From contig CAVXTT010000029.1 in NCBI GenBank assembly GCA_963764685.1, positions 17,235 through 81,234 on the forward strand: DNA of 64,000 nucleotides. The letters run 5' to 3'. Made by a program: the position numbers and the translations under genes. Below the pieces are notes generated by a model. The model was not told the DNA's origin and did not search any database. It saw only the letters and a program-made list of their open reading frames with translations. This document shows, one piece after another, positions 17,855-26,597 of the stretch (position 1 is its first letter; each line of letters starts with the position of its first letter). The stretch comes from CAVXTT01 sp963764685 (GTDB lineage: Bacteria; Bacteroidota; Ignavibacteria; Ignavibacteriales; Ignavibacteriaceae).

Positions 17855-18494
17855 ATAACCACGGGATTAGACGGTAAAGTAATATTAATATTTATAACAT
17901 ACTGTGTAATGAGATTGCTTTACTTGTAAATGAAAAAAACCTGCAGGTGAGTACACGGTTGAATGGGATACATCTGCTTATTCGAGCTGTATATATTTGC
18001 AGACTTACAGCGGGAGAGACTTTCATTCGTAGACGAAATATCAATAATTGAATGTGGATTAGATTTTTTAGACCAAAGGTTCCCTCCATTATTAGTCATA
18101 TAGACAGATCCTCCAAAAGAATAATGAGTTAAGACTGTCGATTGAGGAAATACATTGACCCCATGTATTTGCAGGACCTGTCTTTCTTTACCCATTGAGT
18201 AAAGGAAATGGTAGAAGAAATAATTACAAGAACAGAGATATATTTCATTTAACAATATCTTTAGGTCATCTTTAAGGGAATTATTAATGTCCATTCCTTT
18301 AATCCAAATTATATTATTCAGAATTTAATTGCAACTGTTAAGCATTTTTTATTTTATTGACACTTTGATAAGGATTAAACGATGAATCGTTACTGAAACT
18401 TCTGAAGAGTTTAGCTCTGATACCTCCTGATTTACTTGTAAAAACTCACATTTTTAGCTAAATTTAAAGCTTAAAAATCATTAAGGAACAATAA
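17855..18494. other. Degenerate intergenic region upstream of atpD
   Basis: No intact gene is visible. On the minus strand at 17920-18294 a frame contains GGSVYMTNNGGNLWS, which resembles a propeller blade (GVYRSTDDGxxW), but nothing around it extends the similarity. I read it as probable debris of a BNR-repeat gene. The atpD promoter should lie in the last 150 bp; I could not place it. Confidence 0.4.
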
Positions 18495-19905
18495 ATGGCA
18501 GAAGTTAAAGGCAGGGTTATACAGGTAATCGGACCTGTTATTGATATCGAATTTGATGAAGGACATCTCCCAAAGATTTATAATGCAATCAGAATACCAA
18601 GAACAAACACTGAAGGGAAAGAAGAAAATCTTATTGCCGAAGTTCAGCAGCATTTAGGTGAAGACAGGGTACGTACCGTTGCAATGGATTCAACTGACGG
18701 ACTTGTGAGAGGTATGGATGCATTTGATACTGCTGAAGCCATTTCTGTTCCTGTTGGACCACAGACACTTGGACGGCTGATAAATGTTACCGGTGAAACA
18801 ATTGACGGACTTGAAAAAATAAAAACTGCTAAAAGATATCCGATACATCGTCCTGCTCCATTATTTAAAACCTTATCTACTAAAAACGAAATATTTGAAA
18901 CAGGAATAAAAGTTATTGATCTTATTGAACCTTACTCAAAAGGCGGAAAGACAGGTCTATTCGGCGGTGCAGGAGTAGGCAAAACAGTTATTATACAGGA
19001 ACTTATACATAATATTGCACACGAGCACGGCGGTTATTCAGTATTTGCAGGAGTTGGAGAAAGAACCCGTGAAGGAAATGATCTCTGGCTTGAAATGAAA
19101 GAATCAGGTGTACTTGAAAAAACTGCCCTTGTATTCGGTCAGATGAATGAACCACCGGGAGCACGTTTGAGAGTTGCGCTTACCGGTTTAACCATTGCCG
19201 AATATTTCAGGGACGAAGAGGGAAGAGATGTTCTTTTATTCATCGATAATATATTCCGTTTTACACAGGCAGGTTCTGAAGTATCTGCACTGCTTGGACG
19301 TATGCCGTCTGCGGTAGGTTACCAGCCTAACCTTGCAACGGAAATGGGTGCCTTGCAGGAAAGAATTACTTCAACTGATAAAGGTTCTATTACATCGGTG
19401 CAGGCAATATATGTTCCTGCAGATGATTTAACTGATCCTGCTCCTGCTGCTGCATTTGCTCATCTTGATGCAACAACAGTATTAAGCCGCCAGATATCAG
19501 AACTTGGTATTTATCCTGCAGTTGATCCTCTTGATTCAACATCAAGAATTCTTGATCCCGGTATAATCGGTGACGAGCATTATGATGTTGCTAAAAGAGT
19601 AAAGGAAATACTTACAGCATTATAAAGACCTCCAGGATATTATTAATATTCTTGGTATGGATGAACTTTCTGATGAAGATAAAGTTATTGTAAGAAGAGC
19701 AAGAAGACTACAGAGATTTTTCAGCCAGCCTTTCTTCGTTGCAGAACAGTTTACCGGTTATAAAGGAAAATATGTAAAGCTTGAGGATAATATAAGAGGC
19801 TTTAAAGGAATTATCGATGGACATTATGATGATCTTCCGGAAGCAGCTTTTATGTATGTCGGTACAATTGAAGAAGCTGTTGAAAAAGCCAAGGCAATGA
19901 AATAA
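18495..19905 (+). CDS. atpD: ATP synthase F1 subunit beta (one frameshift)
   Basis: This is the catalytic beta subunit of the F-type ATP synthase. The first segment (18495-19625) has GGAGVGKTVI (Walker A, about residue 156), GERTREGNDL, MNEPPGARLR, LLFIDNIFRFTQAGSEVSALLGRMPSA-type motifs and AAAFAHLD. The C-terminal helical domain continues in another frame at 19621-19905 (YKDLQDIINILGMDELS, RARRLQRFFSQPFFVAEQFTG). The junction needs removal of a single T in GCATTATAAAG, giving 469 residues, the normal size. Because the gene is almost always essential and both parts are well conserved, a sequence error is the best explanation. As in related phyla, atpD and atpC sit apart from the other ATP synthase genes. 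Confidence 0.95.
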
Positions 19906-19907
19906 AA

Positions 19908-20330
19908 ATGGCAGAACTGTTTTTAGAAATAATTACTCCTTCGAAAGTTCTTTTCTCGGGAGTTATAAAATCGGTAACAGTTCCTGGTACTGCAGGCAGT
20001 TTCCAGGTGCTGGTAAACCACGCTCCTTTATTAAGTACCTTTGAAATCGGTTTTATAAAAATTGCACATAACGATGATAAAGTAGTCTACTATGCAACCG
20101 GCGGGGGAACAATTGAAGTGAATAATAATAAGGTTTTGATCCTGGCAGATTCGCTTGAAGCTGTTGAAAGTATTGATTCAGAAAGAGCGAAAAGAGCAAA
20201 AGAAAGAGCCCTTGAGAGACTGCAGCATAAGGAAGATAAGAATATTGATGTGCCCCGTGCTGAGGAAGCCTTAAAAAGAGCTGTCAACAGACTAAACCTT
20301 GTTGAAAAACATATCAGAAGTGAGATCTGA
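19908..20330 (+). CDS. atpC: ATP synthase F1 subunit epsilon
   Basis: The 140-residue epsilon subunit couples the central stalk of ATP synthase and inhibits reverse hydrolysis. The N-terminal beta-sandwich is clear (LEIITPSKVLFSGVIKSVTV, PGTAGSFQVLVNHAPLLS, YYATGGGTIEVNNNKVLILA). It is followed by a charged two-helix C-terminal domain (SERAKRAKERALERLQ ... AEEALKRAVNRLNLVEK). It begins 2 bp after the atpD stop and ends before a strong hairpin terminator, so atpD and atpC form a two-gene operon. Confidence 0.94.
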   Translation: MAELFLEIITPSKVLFSGVIKSVTVPGTAGSFQVLVNHAPLLSTFEIGFIKIAHNDDKVVYYATGGGTIEVNNNKVLILADSLEAVESIDSERAKRAKERALERLQHKEDKNIDVPRAEEALKRAVNRLNLVEKHIRSEI

Positions 20331-20420
20331 CCTGATTCTAAGGATTGAAGAAATATTAAGGATAAGAAATAAAACAGGGCAGGATAATTAAAAAAATAAA
20401 TCTGAGTCTTCAAAAAAATA

Positions 20421-20457
20421 AGGCTTTAACCTAAAGTTATCAGGTTAAAGCCTTTTT
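20421..20457. terminator. Bidirectional intrinsic terminator
   Basis: AGGCTTTAACCT (20421-20432) pairs with AGGTTAAAGCCT (20442-20453), a perfect 12-bp stem with a 9-base loop, followed by T5 and preceded by an A-run. It separates the converging atpDC and Lon-domain genes. Confidence 0.92.
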
Positions 20458-20476
20458 GATTTTTTATTTGTTTAAA

Positions 20477-21121
20477 TCAATCTTCTGATTCGCGTTTCGG
20501 ATTGAGATACCCGTCGTTCATAATAATCGTCTTATAAACAGAATCCTTATTAATCTGTTTATCAAGCTTTTTAAAATGATCGATCAGGAACATTAATCTT
20601 TTATTCTCATCCTGAAAGGTGAGAAGCCTTTGCTGCTGCTGCAGGTTAAGTCCTGATTTCTCGGCTATCTTGAAGGATTTAAATTCTGTCCTGTCAAAGT
20701 TATCCCAGAAAGTATCATCAAGCTGGAAATTTATCTTTTCAAGTATATCATCGAAGATATTTTTGATTTCTTCAAGCAGGACTTCATCAATCTCCACATT
20801 TTGATCGGTATAATCTTCAATTTCGGCTATGGCATATCCGGATGAATGGATTTCTGAGTTAAGTATCTGGAATCTTTTAACTGCCTTAACAATAATATCA
20901 GACTCACCGTTATCGTAGCTCTTTACAATTCTTGAGATCACAACATAGCTTCCAATACTAGAATTTTTCCCTCCTATACTTGCCACTATACCGAACCCGC
21001 TCTGCTCATCAATGCAATGCTTCAGCATTTTCTTGTAGCGCTCCTCAAAAATGTGGAGCGGGTAATAGGAACCCGGAAAAACTACCAGGTTAAGAGGGAA
21101 TAGGGGTATTATCCGGTTCAT
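20477..21121 (-). CDS. Lon-substrate-binding-domain protein
   Basis: This 214-residue protein matches the stand-alone Lon N-terminal (LON substrate-binding) domain: IPLFPLNLVVFPGSYYPLHIFEERYKKM at the start (PLFPL and PLHIFE are the family hallmarks), then FGIVAS, and a helical C-terminal half (QQQQRLLTFQDENKRLMFLIDHFKKL). There is no AAA+ ATPase or protease domain, so it is not a Lon protease. Such short proteins may recognise or buffer substrates, but their role is not established. The start ATG has AGGAAC upstream. It is transcribed alone toward the atpDC terminator. Confidence 0.82.
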   Translation of the reverse strand: MNRIIPLFPLNLVVFPGSYYPLHIFEERYKKMLKHCIDEQSGFGIVASIGGKNSSIGSYVVISRIVKSYDNGESDIIVKAVKRFQILNSEIHSSGYAIAEIEDYTDQNVEIDEVLLEEIKNIFDDILEKINFQLDDTFWDNFDRTEFKSFKIAEKSGLNLQQQQRLLTFQDENKRLMFLIDHFKKLDKQINKDSVYKTIIMNDGYLNPKRESED

Positions 21122-21180
21122 TTAATTGTTCGTTCCTGATGATGAAATAATCTGAATTTTATCTTATGTAAAATTACAAA

Positions 21181-21789
21181 TTATTTTACATGGTCAAAAA
21201 GCCTCGCAGCTTCTTCCCAATTAATAACATTCCACCAGTTCTCAATGTATTCGGGACGTCTGTTTTGATATTTCAAATAGTAGGCGTGTTCCCATACATC
21301 AAGTCCAAGAACAGGGATTCCTTTAACTTCGGCAACATCCATTAATGGGTTGTCCTGGTTCGGTGTGGAGGATACAACCAGTTTATTATTGCTTGCTACA
21401 AGCCATGCCCATCCTGAACCAAATCTTGTAGTTGCGGCATTATTGAACTGTTTTTTGAATTCTTCAAATGATCCGAAGGAAGAGTTTATGGCCTGCTCCA
21501 GCTTGCCGCCTGGTAAACCGCCGCCGTTCTTCTTCATCAGCTTCCAGAACATTGAGTGGTTATAATGACCGCCGCCGTTATTTCTTACAGGCATTGGATA
21601 CTGTGAAATATTCTTCATAAGATCTTCAATTGATTTTGACTCAAGCTCTGTTCCTGCAATTGCATTATTCAGATTTGTTACATATGCATTATGATGTTTT
21701 GTATGATGGATCTCCATCGTGGTTTTGTCAATGTAAGGTTCCAGCGCATCGTACTCGTACGGCAGTTTTGGAAGTTCAAATTTGCCCAT
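21181..21789 (-). CDS. sodA: Superoxide dismutase, Mn-type features
   Basis: This 202-residue Fe/Mn-family superoxide dismutase is a soluble dimer- or tetramer-forming enzyme converting superoxide to peroxide and oxygen. The metal ligands are visible: His in MEIHHTKHH near residue 28, His in GGGHYNHSMFW near residue 76, and Asp and His in LDVWEHAYYLKYQNRR near residue 163. NNGGGHYNHS and NQDNPL with its Gln are features of Mn-using or cambialistic members rather than strict Fe enzymes. An AGGAG precedes the ATG. It follows the iscA-like gene by 61 bp and may share its transcript, linking oxidative stress to Fe-S assembly. Confidence 0.92.
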   Translation of the reverse strand: MGKFELPKLPYEYDALEPYIDKTTMEIHHTKHHNAYVTNLNNAIAGTELESKSIEDLMKNISQYPMPVRNNGGGHYNHSMFWKLMKKNGGGLPGGKLEQAINSSFGSFEEFKKQFNNAATTRFGSGWAWLVASNNKLVVSSTPNQDNPLMDVAEVKGIPVLGLDVWEHAYYLKYQNRRPEYIENWWNVINWEEAARLFDHVK

Positions 21790-21850
21790 TTATAGTTCTC
21801 CTGTTTTTTGTTTTTGTTTTATGTATTAAATAAAATTCTTTGAGTGTTAC

Positions 21851-22207
21851 CTAGACACCGAAAGATTCACCGCATCCGCAGGTCTTTTTAGCATTCGGGT
21901 TATTGAAAATAAAACCCTTGCCCTCAAGCCCGTCGGTAAAATCAAGTTCAGTGCCGGTAAGGTAGAACAGGCTCTTACCGTCAACAAATAGTTTTACGGA
22001 TTCCTGTTCTATAACCGTATCGCCTTCTCTCTGCTCAACATCAAATCCCAGCGAATAGGTTAATCCCGAGCAGCCGCCTCCTTTTACTCCTACTCTTAAA
22101 CCATATGTTTCCGGGACCTTATTTTCATCCATAATTCTTTTTATCTCTTTGGCGGCTTTCGGTGTTATCTTTATTTCTGATTCATTCTGTATGCTGATCA
22201 TTTTCAT
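21851..22207 (-). CDS. Iron-sulfur assembly A-type carrier (IscA/ErpA/SufA family)
   Basis: This 118-residue A-type carrier delivers or holds Fe-S clusters. The three conserved cysteines are present in GGGCSGLTYSLGF and KKTCGCGESFGV, and the fold is complete (ITPKAAKEIKRIMDE at the N-terminus). Two start codons are possible, ATG 22207 and ATG 22201; the GAGGA upstream suits the second slightly better. It is the third gene of the operon iscR-iscS-orf-iscA. No IscU scaffold gene is adjacent, which makes assignment to IscA, ErpA or SufA uncertain. Confidence 0.9.
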   Translation of the reverse strand: MKMISIQNESEIKITPKAAKEIKRIMDENKVPETYGLRVGVKGGGCSGLTYSLGFDVEQREGDTVIEQESVKLFVDGKSLFYLTGTELDFTDGLEGKGFIFNNPNAKKTCGCGESFGV

Positions 22208-22221
22208 TTCCTCATTAAAAA

Positions 22222-22527
22222 TTAAAACGGGTCACCCGGTTTGGCGGTAACAAATTCCGTAAAGTTAACCTTCCATCCCTGGGGGCTTGTCTTTATTAAT
22301 ACTTTTTCACTCTCGAGATGTTCCAGGTATTCTTTTGTAATTGCCTCGGCATCTGCATTTTTCAGGCGGGTTCCTTTTTTCTCATAGAATCCTTTAACAC
22401 CGTTTTCTAAATCACGGTAAAAGATATTTGAGTTATGAAAAACAGGAACTTTAGCCTTCATATAATTCAAAAAACTTAAAGTTTCCAACTTTAACTGCCT
22501 GACGAATCCCTCGACTTTGTTGTTCAT
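22222..22527 (-). CDS. Uncharacterised protein in the isc operon
   Basis: This 101-residue soluble protein is not recognised. Visible features are a helical N-terminus (VEGFVRQLKLETLSFLNYMKA), a basic middle segment and an aromatic C-terminal strand pair (GWKVNFTEFVTAKPGDPF). It has no cysteine, so it is unlikely to hold a cluster itself, and no signal peptide. It starts 1 bp after the iscS stop and ends 14 bp before the iscA-like gene, a position normally filled by the scaffold iscU. The location suggests a role in Fe-S assembly, such as a partner of IscS, but that is inference. Confidence 0.8.
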   Translation of the reverse strand: MNNKVEGFVRQLKLETLSFLNYMKAKVPVFHNSNIFYRDLENGVKGFYEKKGTRLKNADAEAITKEYLEHLESEKVLIKTSPQGWKVNFTEFVTAKPGDPF

Positions 22528-22528
22528 T

Positions 22529-23701
22529 TTAACTTACTTTTATTTTAGTGATTGGGGAAAAACTTCTTAATTTGTTTACACTCTCAATTATGCGGTTTGC
22601 TGCATATTCAATTTCTTCCTGAGTATTAAATCTTCCAAGTCCGATTCTGATTGAACTTCTTGCCTGGGCATCATTTAATCCTATGGCTTTCAGAACGTGA
22701 CTTGGTTTTACTGATTCTGAAGCACACGCCGATCCGGTGGACAATGCCAGATCCCGAAGATCCAGCAGCAGGTCCTCTGAGCGGATGCCGTCGAATCGGA
22801 GGTTAATATTATTATATAATCTTCCTTCAATCTTTCCGTTAAGGTGAACACCATCCAAATGTGAAATAATCTTTTTATAAAAGTTATCTCTTAATGCTCT
22901 CACCTGATCTTCTTCTTTTTGACGCACATCTCCATAAATTTCAACTGCCTTACCAAAACCAACAATTCCCGGAGTATTTAAAGTTCCCGGGCGTAATCCT
23001 TTTTCCTGTCCTCCTCCATAAAACTGCGGAGTTATTTTAATTCCTTTTTTCAGGTAAAGGGCGCCAGTGCCTTTTGGACCGTAAATTTTATGTGCTGAAA
23101 AAGAAGCCGCACTTATATTCATATCCGCTGCATTAAATTCAGTTTTCCCGATTCCCTGCGCAGCATCAGTATGAAAAAGAACACCTTTTGTCCTGCAGAT
23201 TTTACCTATTTCATCTAAATTATTTATGACCCCTATCTCATTATTTGCCGTCATAATAGAGACGAGGATGGTCCTGGAAATAATACTTCGCTCAAGCTGC
23301 TCAATTTTAATGAATCCATCTTCATCTACAGGCAGATAAGTAACTGAGAATCCTTTTTTTTCAAGAAAGCGAAGTGAATCCAGTACTGCACTATGCTCAA
23401 TTGAACTGGTTATTATATGAGTTCCTCTGCCGGAATAAGATTCAGCAATCCCGAAATGGAGTATGTTAATAGCTTCCGTAGTGCCGCTGGTAAAATAAAT
23501 CTCAGCAGGGGAGGCGCCTATAAATTCCGCAATTGTTTTTCTTGACTTCTCAACTGCACTCTCTGCTTCCCATCCGAAACTATGTCCTTTACTTGAGGCA
23601 TTACCGAATTTTTCCTTAAAGTATGGCTCCATTGCGGAAAATACCTGCGGATCTACAGGAGTTGTTGAATGATTATCAAGATAAACAGGAAGTTTCATCA
23701 A
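22529..23701 (-). CDS. iscS: Cysteine desulfurase IscS
   Basis: This PLP-dependent enzyme takes sulfur from cysteine for Fe-S clusters and thiolated tRNA. The 390-residue sequence has YLDNHSTTPVDPQV at the start, FTSGTTEAINILH, EHSAVLDS, HTDAAQGIGK, SFSAHKIYGPKG (PLP-binding Lys about residue 204) and the catalytic loop STGSACASES with its Cys near residue 325. The loop is of the longer group I (IscS/NifS) type. The gene overlaps iscR by 4 bp (ATGA) and is 1 bp from the next gene, so the operon is tightly coupled. Expected to be repressed by the upstream IscR-type regulator. Confidence 0.96.
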   Translation of the reverse strand: MMKLPVYLDNHSTTPVDPQVFSAMEPYFKEKFGNASSKGHSFGWEAESAVEKSRKTIAEFIGASPAEIYFTSGTTEAINILHFGIAESYSGRGTHIITSSIEHSAVLDSLRFLEKKGFSVTYLPVDEDGFIKIEQLERSIISRTILVSIMTANNEIGVINNLDEIGKICRTKGVLFHTDAAQGIGKTEFNAADMNISAASFSAHKIYGPKGTGALYLKKGIKITPQFYGGGQEKGLRPGTLNTPGIVGFGKAVEIYGDVRQKEEDQVRALRDNFYKKIISHLDGVHLNGKIEGRLYNNINLRFDGIRSEDLLLDLRDLALSTGSACASESVKPSHVLKAIGLNDAQARSSIRIGLGRFNTQEEIEYAANRIIESVNKLRSFSPITKIKVS

Positions 23702-24105
23702 AATATTTGTTTAACTGTTGTTGTTCTGAATATTTTATCTATTTCTTTATGGATCTTAACCAGAGGATCCCTTATCTGGCAGCAGTTGAAATGAATACAA
23801 TCAGTTTCGCTGCTGTCCTCTTTCATACAATCCATTAATCTATAATTCGGTTCGACAGCTGAGATTATCTCCACCAGGTTAATCTTATCAGGAGGTTTAT
23901 TCAGGAAATAACCTCCTTTTACCCCCTGTGCCGAACGAATAATATCTCTTTTCGAGAGCTGCTGGAGTATTTTAGCCAAAAGCTCATACGGTATTTTATA
24001 ACTGTCTGATATTTCCTTGGCAGTAATACAGCTGCCGTGATTTTTGAGGGCAATATACTTTACAGCCATCAGTGCATATTCTGTTTTTTTGGATAATTTA
24101 AGCAT
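23698..24105 (-). CDS. iscR: Rrf2-family Fe-S regulator IscR
   Basis: This 135-residue Rrf2 protein has a winged-helix N-terminus (LSKKTEYALMAVKYIAL, ITAKEISDSYKIPYELLAKILQQL, RSAQGVKGGYFLNKPP). It also has three spaced cysteines (LMDC, ETDC, FNCC) in the position where IscR binds a [2Fe-2S] cluster. The family senses Fe-S status and represses its own operon when clusters are sufficient. The operon arrangement iscR-iscS and an exact core type 1 IscR site 12-24 bp before the start codon support this. A fourth Cys directly follows the third; which one is the ligand is not clear. Confidence 0.92.
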   Translation of the reverse strand: MLKLSKKTEYALMAVKYIALKNHGSCITAKEISDSYKIPYELLAKILQQLSKRDIIRSAQGVKGGYFLNKPPDKINLVEIISAVEPNYRLMDCMKEDSSETDCIHFNCCQIRDPLVKIHKEIDKIFRTTTVKQIF

Positions 24106-24116
24106 AGTAGAAATAG

Positions 24117-24129
24117 GACTAAATTAGTC
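24117..24129 (-). promoter_or_regulatory. Predicted IscR operator (type 1 core)
   Basis: GACTAAATTAGTC is a 13-bp palindrome that fits the E. coli type 1 core GACTRwwwYAGTC at every position; the outer flanks match only partly. It lies 12 bp upstream of the iscR start codon, where binding would block transcription or initiation of the operon. Confidence 0.75.
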
Positions 24130-24468
24130 GGATTAACTTAAGTATTTTCAAAATAAATACCAAATTCACGAAAAACCACTAATACAAGACCTTTTTCTTA
24201 AGGCTGCACTTCAATTATTTTGGATGTTTTATGAAACTGCTGAAATACTTAATTGAAGCTTCCCTGAACCTCTGGAAATTTTGGATTCTTGAAGTATGTT
24301 AAAATGATGCGTGATCGAAGCTTCATCGGACTCAGAGAATTATCCGTATATAATTTTTGTTTTGTTTCTTTCAATATCATTAAAAAAACTCTATTTGTGA
24401 CTCTAATGTCCAATATTTAATTTTAACAGTACTCTTAAATCATTTTTGTCTCTTATTAAGGGAATCGT
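24130..24468. other. Divergent intergenic region
   Basis: This gap separates iscR (minus) from the T9SS gene at 24469 (plus). Apart from the IscR site at its left edge I see no gene, strong hairpin or clear promoter hexamers. Confidence 0.5.
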
Positions 24469-25611
24469 ATGAAAAAAGCACTGTTTCTTTTTTTCACGGC
24501 AGCATTGACTGTCACATCCCTCTATCCACAACACCTGCCCCATAAAGAAAATAATCAATGGCACTATGACCGCAGCAGTATCCCCGGATTGCCAAATTAT
24601 GCAGCAGTGGCGATTGAAAGAGTATTGATAACGGGTACTTATTACTGGCAGATCGACAGGTTTAATGCTGAAACCGGAGAACTGATTGAAACAGTATATG
24701 ACAGGACTGAAGGAGACAGTCTTTATATAAGGAAAGTTGCCTGCCCCGAAGAACTAATAATCAATTTTGATTGGCCATTAGGATTTATTGAAGTCACTGC
24801 CATCGGTAATGACTGCTATAAACTAAGAAAACTTATAAGTAAATATTCAAGAGATGTTTTCGGCATTACGACAATGTCATATAAGTTTGAGACAGGTTTG
24901 TTCTGCGAGGGCTATGCTGATACTGTGTGGGATCCCTTTATGCCTGAGATAACCAAAGAACTTGGCTGCTTTTGGGCCAACGACGGAAAGCTGGTTGGCG
25001 CTGTAATAAATGGTGTAACTTACGGTACCCTTTATCCATTACCTGTTGAACTCATTTCTTTTTCTGCCGTCCAGACTGATAATAAATCAGTTCTGATTAA
25101 CTGGAAGACTGCATCTGAAACAAATAATTCAGGCTTTCAGATCCTGAAGAAAAAGTATGAATCAAATGAACAATGGGGAAATGTTGCTTTTGTTGAAGGG
25201 CAGGGAACAACAACAGAAATCCAGGAATATTCTTACGCAGATAATCAGCTTCAAAAAGGCAGCTGGCTCTACAGGATCATTCAATATGATTATGACGGTA
25301 CACATAAACTGATAGGGGAGACACCGGTGGATATTTTAATGACTCCGGATGTTCTGACACTTGAACAAAATTTCCCTAATCCGTTTAATCCTTTAACTAC
25401 CATAAAGTACACACTCGCCTCAGAAAGTTTTGTGAGCTTATCATTCTATGATGCTGTCGGTAATGAAATTGCCAGACCCATTAATCAGGAAACAGAAGCG
25501 GGCGTACATACTTATGAGTTTAATGCCTCAGGGTTGGCAAGCGGTATGTATTTCTACAAATTAACTGCTGGTGATAAATCAATAGTCCGTAAAATGCTCC
25601 TTATGAAATAA
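24469..25611 (+). CDS. Secreted protein with T9SS sorting domain
   Basis: This 380-residue exported protein has a signal peptide (MKKALFLFFTAALTVTSLYPQ) and a unique N-terminal domain of about 180 residues with no recognised family (it contains WQIDRFNAETGELIETV and several Cys). Then come the usual linker (PVELISFSAVQTDNKSVLINW, TASETNNSGFQILKK, YRIIQYDYDG) and a T9SS C-terminal domain (LEQNFPNPFNPLTTIKY ... IVRKMLLMK). Unlike the other T9SS proteins here it has no propeller repeats. AGGGAA precedes the ATG. It stands alone and its function is unknown; export and C-terminal processing are well supported. Confidence 0.87.
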   Translation: MKKALFLFFTAALTVTSLYPQHLPHKENNQWHYDRSSIPGLPNYAAVAIERVLITGTYYWQIDRFNAETGELIETVYDRTEGDSLYIRKVACPEELIINFDWPLGFIEVTAIGNDCYKLRKLISKYSRDVFGITTMSYKFETGLFCEGYADTVWDPFMPEITKELGCFWANDGKLVGAVINGVTYGTLYPLPVELISFSAVQTDNKSVLINWKTASETNNSGFQILKKKYESNEQWGNVAFVEGQGTTTEIQEYSYADNQLQKGSWLYRIIQYDYDGTHKLIGETPVDILMTPDVLTLEQNFPNPFNPLTTIKYTLASESFVSLSFYDAVGNEIARPINQETEAGVHTYEFNASGLASGMYFYKLTAGDKSIVRKMLLMK

Positions 25612-25669
25612 ACAAGGGTACTCAACACAAAGAAATACAGAATAGATCTCGTACCTGCTTTATAAAAAG

Positions 25670-25729
25670 GAACCAAAAACCAAGAACTAAGAACTAAGAT
25701 CCAGGAACTAAGAACCACGAACCACGAAC
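25670..25729. repeat. Heptanucleotide microsatellite
   Basis: About 8.5 imperfect copies of a 7-bp unit, GAACYAA/GAACCAC, run without interruption (for example 25684, 25691, 25705, 25712, 25719). It sits about 60 bp after the T9SS gene stop. Confidence 0.85.
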
Positions 25730-25777
25730 AAAGTACCAATAACTAACATATTTTCAGACACATAACCTACGTTCAAA

Positions 25778-25806
25778 TTGACCTGCTTTAATCTTTTCCA
25801 TATTAT
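25778..25806 (+). promoter_or_regulatory. Sigma-70-like promoter of the terC gene
   Basis: TTGACC (25778-25783) and TATTAT (25801-25806) are separated by exactly 17 bp. The predicted start of transcription is about 20 bp before the chosen TTG start, leaving room for the Shine-Dalgarno. Confidence 0.6.
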
Positions 25807-25832
25807 TGCCATCAAAAAATCAGGAGAATATA

Positions 25833-26597
25833 TTGGATTGGATTACGGATCCCCAGTCGCTGATCGCTTTGCTTACGCTTACTGTGCTTGAAATTGTTCT
25901 CGGCATAGATAACATAATCTTTATTTCCATATTATCAGGTAAGCTGCCTGCTGACTCTCAAAAAAAGGCAAGGCTTACAGGTCTGTCACTTGCAATGCTG
26001 ACCAGGATCGCACTTCTATTCTCCATTACAATTATAATGAAACTCACCGCTCCTCTTTTTGCAGTTTTAGGGACTGAAATATCAGGACGGGATATTATAC
26101 TTATATCAGGCGGGTTATTCCTTATAGCTAAAAGTACACATGAGATTCACGAGAAGCTGGAAGGAGATGAAACTGAGGAAGGCAAAAAGATTAAAACATT
26201 CCCTTCATTTAAAGGAGTAATAATCCAGATACTTCTGCTTGACATTGTTTTTTCACTCGATTCTGTAATAACTGCAATCGGAATGGCTGATCATCTGCTG
26301 ATAATGATTGTCGCTGTGGTCATTGCCGTAATTTTTATGATGATCTTTTCGGGGTCGATAAGCAGTTTTGTGTTAAAACATCCAACAGTAAAGATGCTCG
26401 CCTTAAGCTTTCTTTTGTTAATTGGGGTCTCTCTTATTGCTGAGGGTCTTGATCAGCATATTTCTAAGGGTTATATCTATTTCGCAATGGCATTCTCGGT
26501 ATTTGTAGAAATGCTTAACCTCAGGATAAGGAAAAATCAAACACCTCCAATCCAGTTAAGACAACCATTTCCAGTGGAGGGAGAGACAGGTTCCTGA
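25833..26597 (+). CDS. TerC-family integral membrane protein
   Basis: This 254-residue protein of the TerC family has about seven membrane helices and the paired acidic family motifs LEIVLGIDNIIFISIL near residue 17 and LDIVFSLDSVITAIGM near residue 140. Members are linked to metal (notably Mn) efflux or tellurium-resistance loci; the substrate here is unknown. I start it at TTG 25833: GGAG (25823-25826) lies 6 bases upstream and the resulting MDWITDPQSLIALL is the usual family N-terminus. The promoter at 25778 also fits. The gene ends directly against the converging 26598 gene with no spacer. Confidence 0.9.
   Translation: MDWITDPQSLIALLTLTVLEIVLGIDNIIFISILSGKLPADSQKKARLTGLSLAMLTRIALLFSITIIMKLTAPLFAVLGTEISGRDIILISGGLFLIAKSTHEIHEKLEGDETEEGKKIKTFPSFKGVIIQILLLDIVFSLDSVITAIGMADHLLIMIVAVVIAVIFMMIFSGSISSFVLKHPTVKMLALSFLLLIGVSLIAEGLDQHISKGYIYFAMAFSVFVEMLNLRIRKNQTPPIQLRQPFPVEGETGS

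Noticed and set aside
19600..19660. Programmed frameshift in atpD
   Set aside because: No slippery heptamer or downstream structure is seen, and similar single-base breaks occur in unrelated genes of the window.
20477..21121. Lon protease
   Set aside because: Only the substrate-binding domain is present; there is no ATPase or protease domain.
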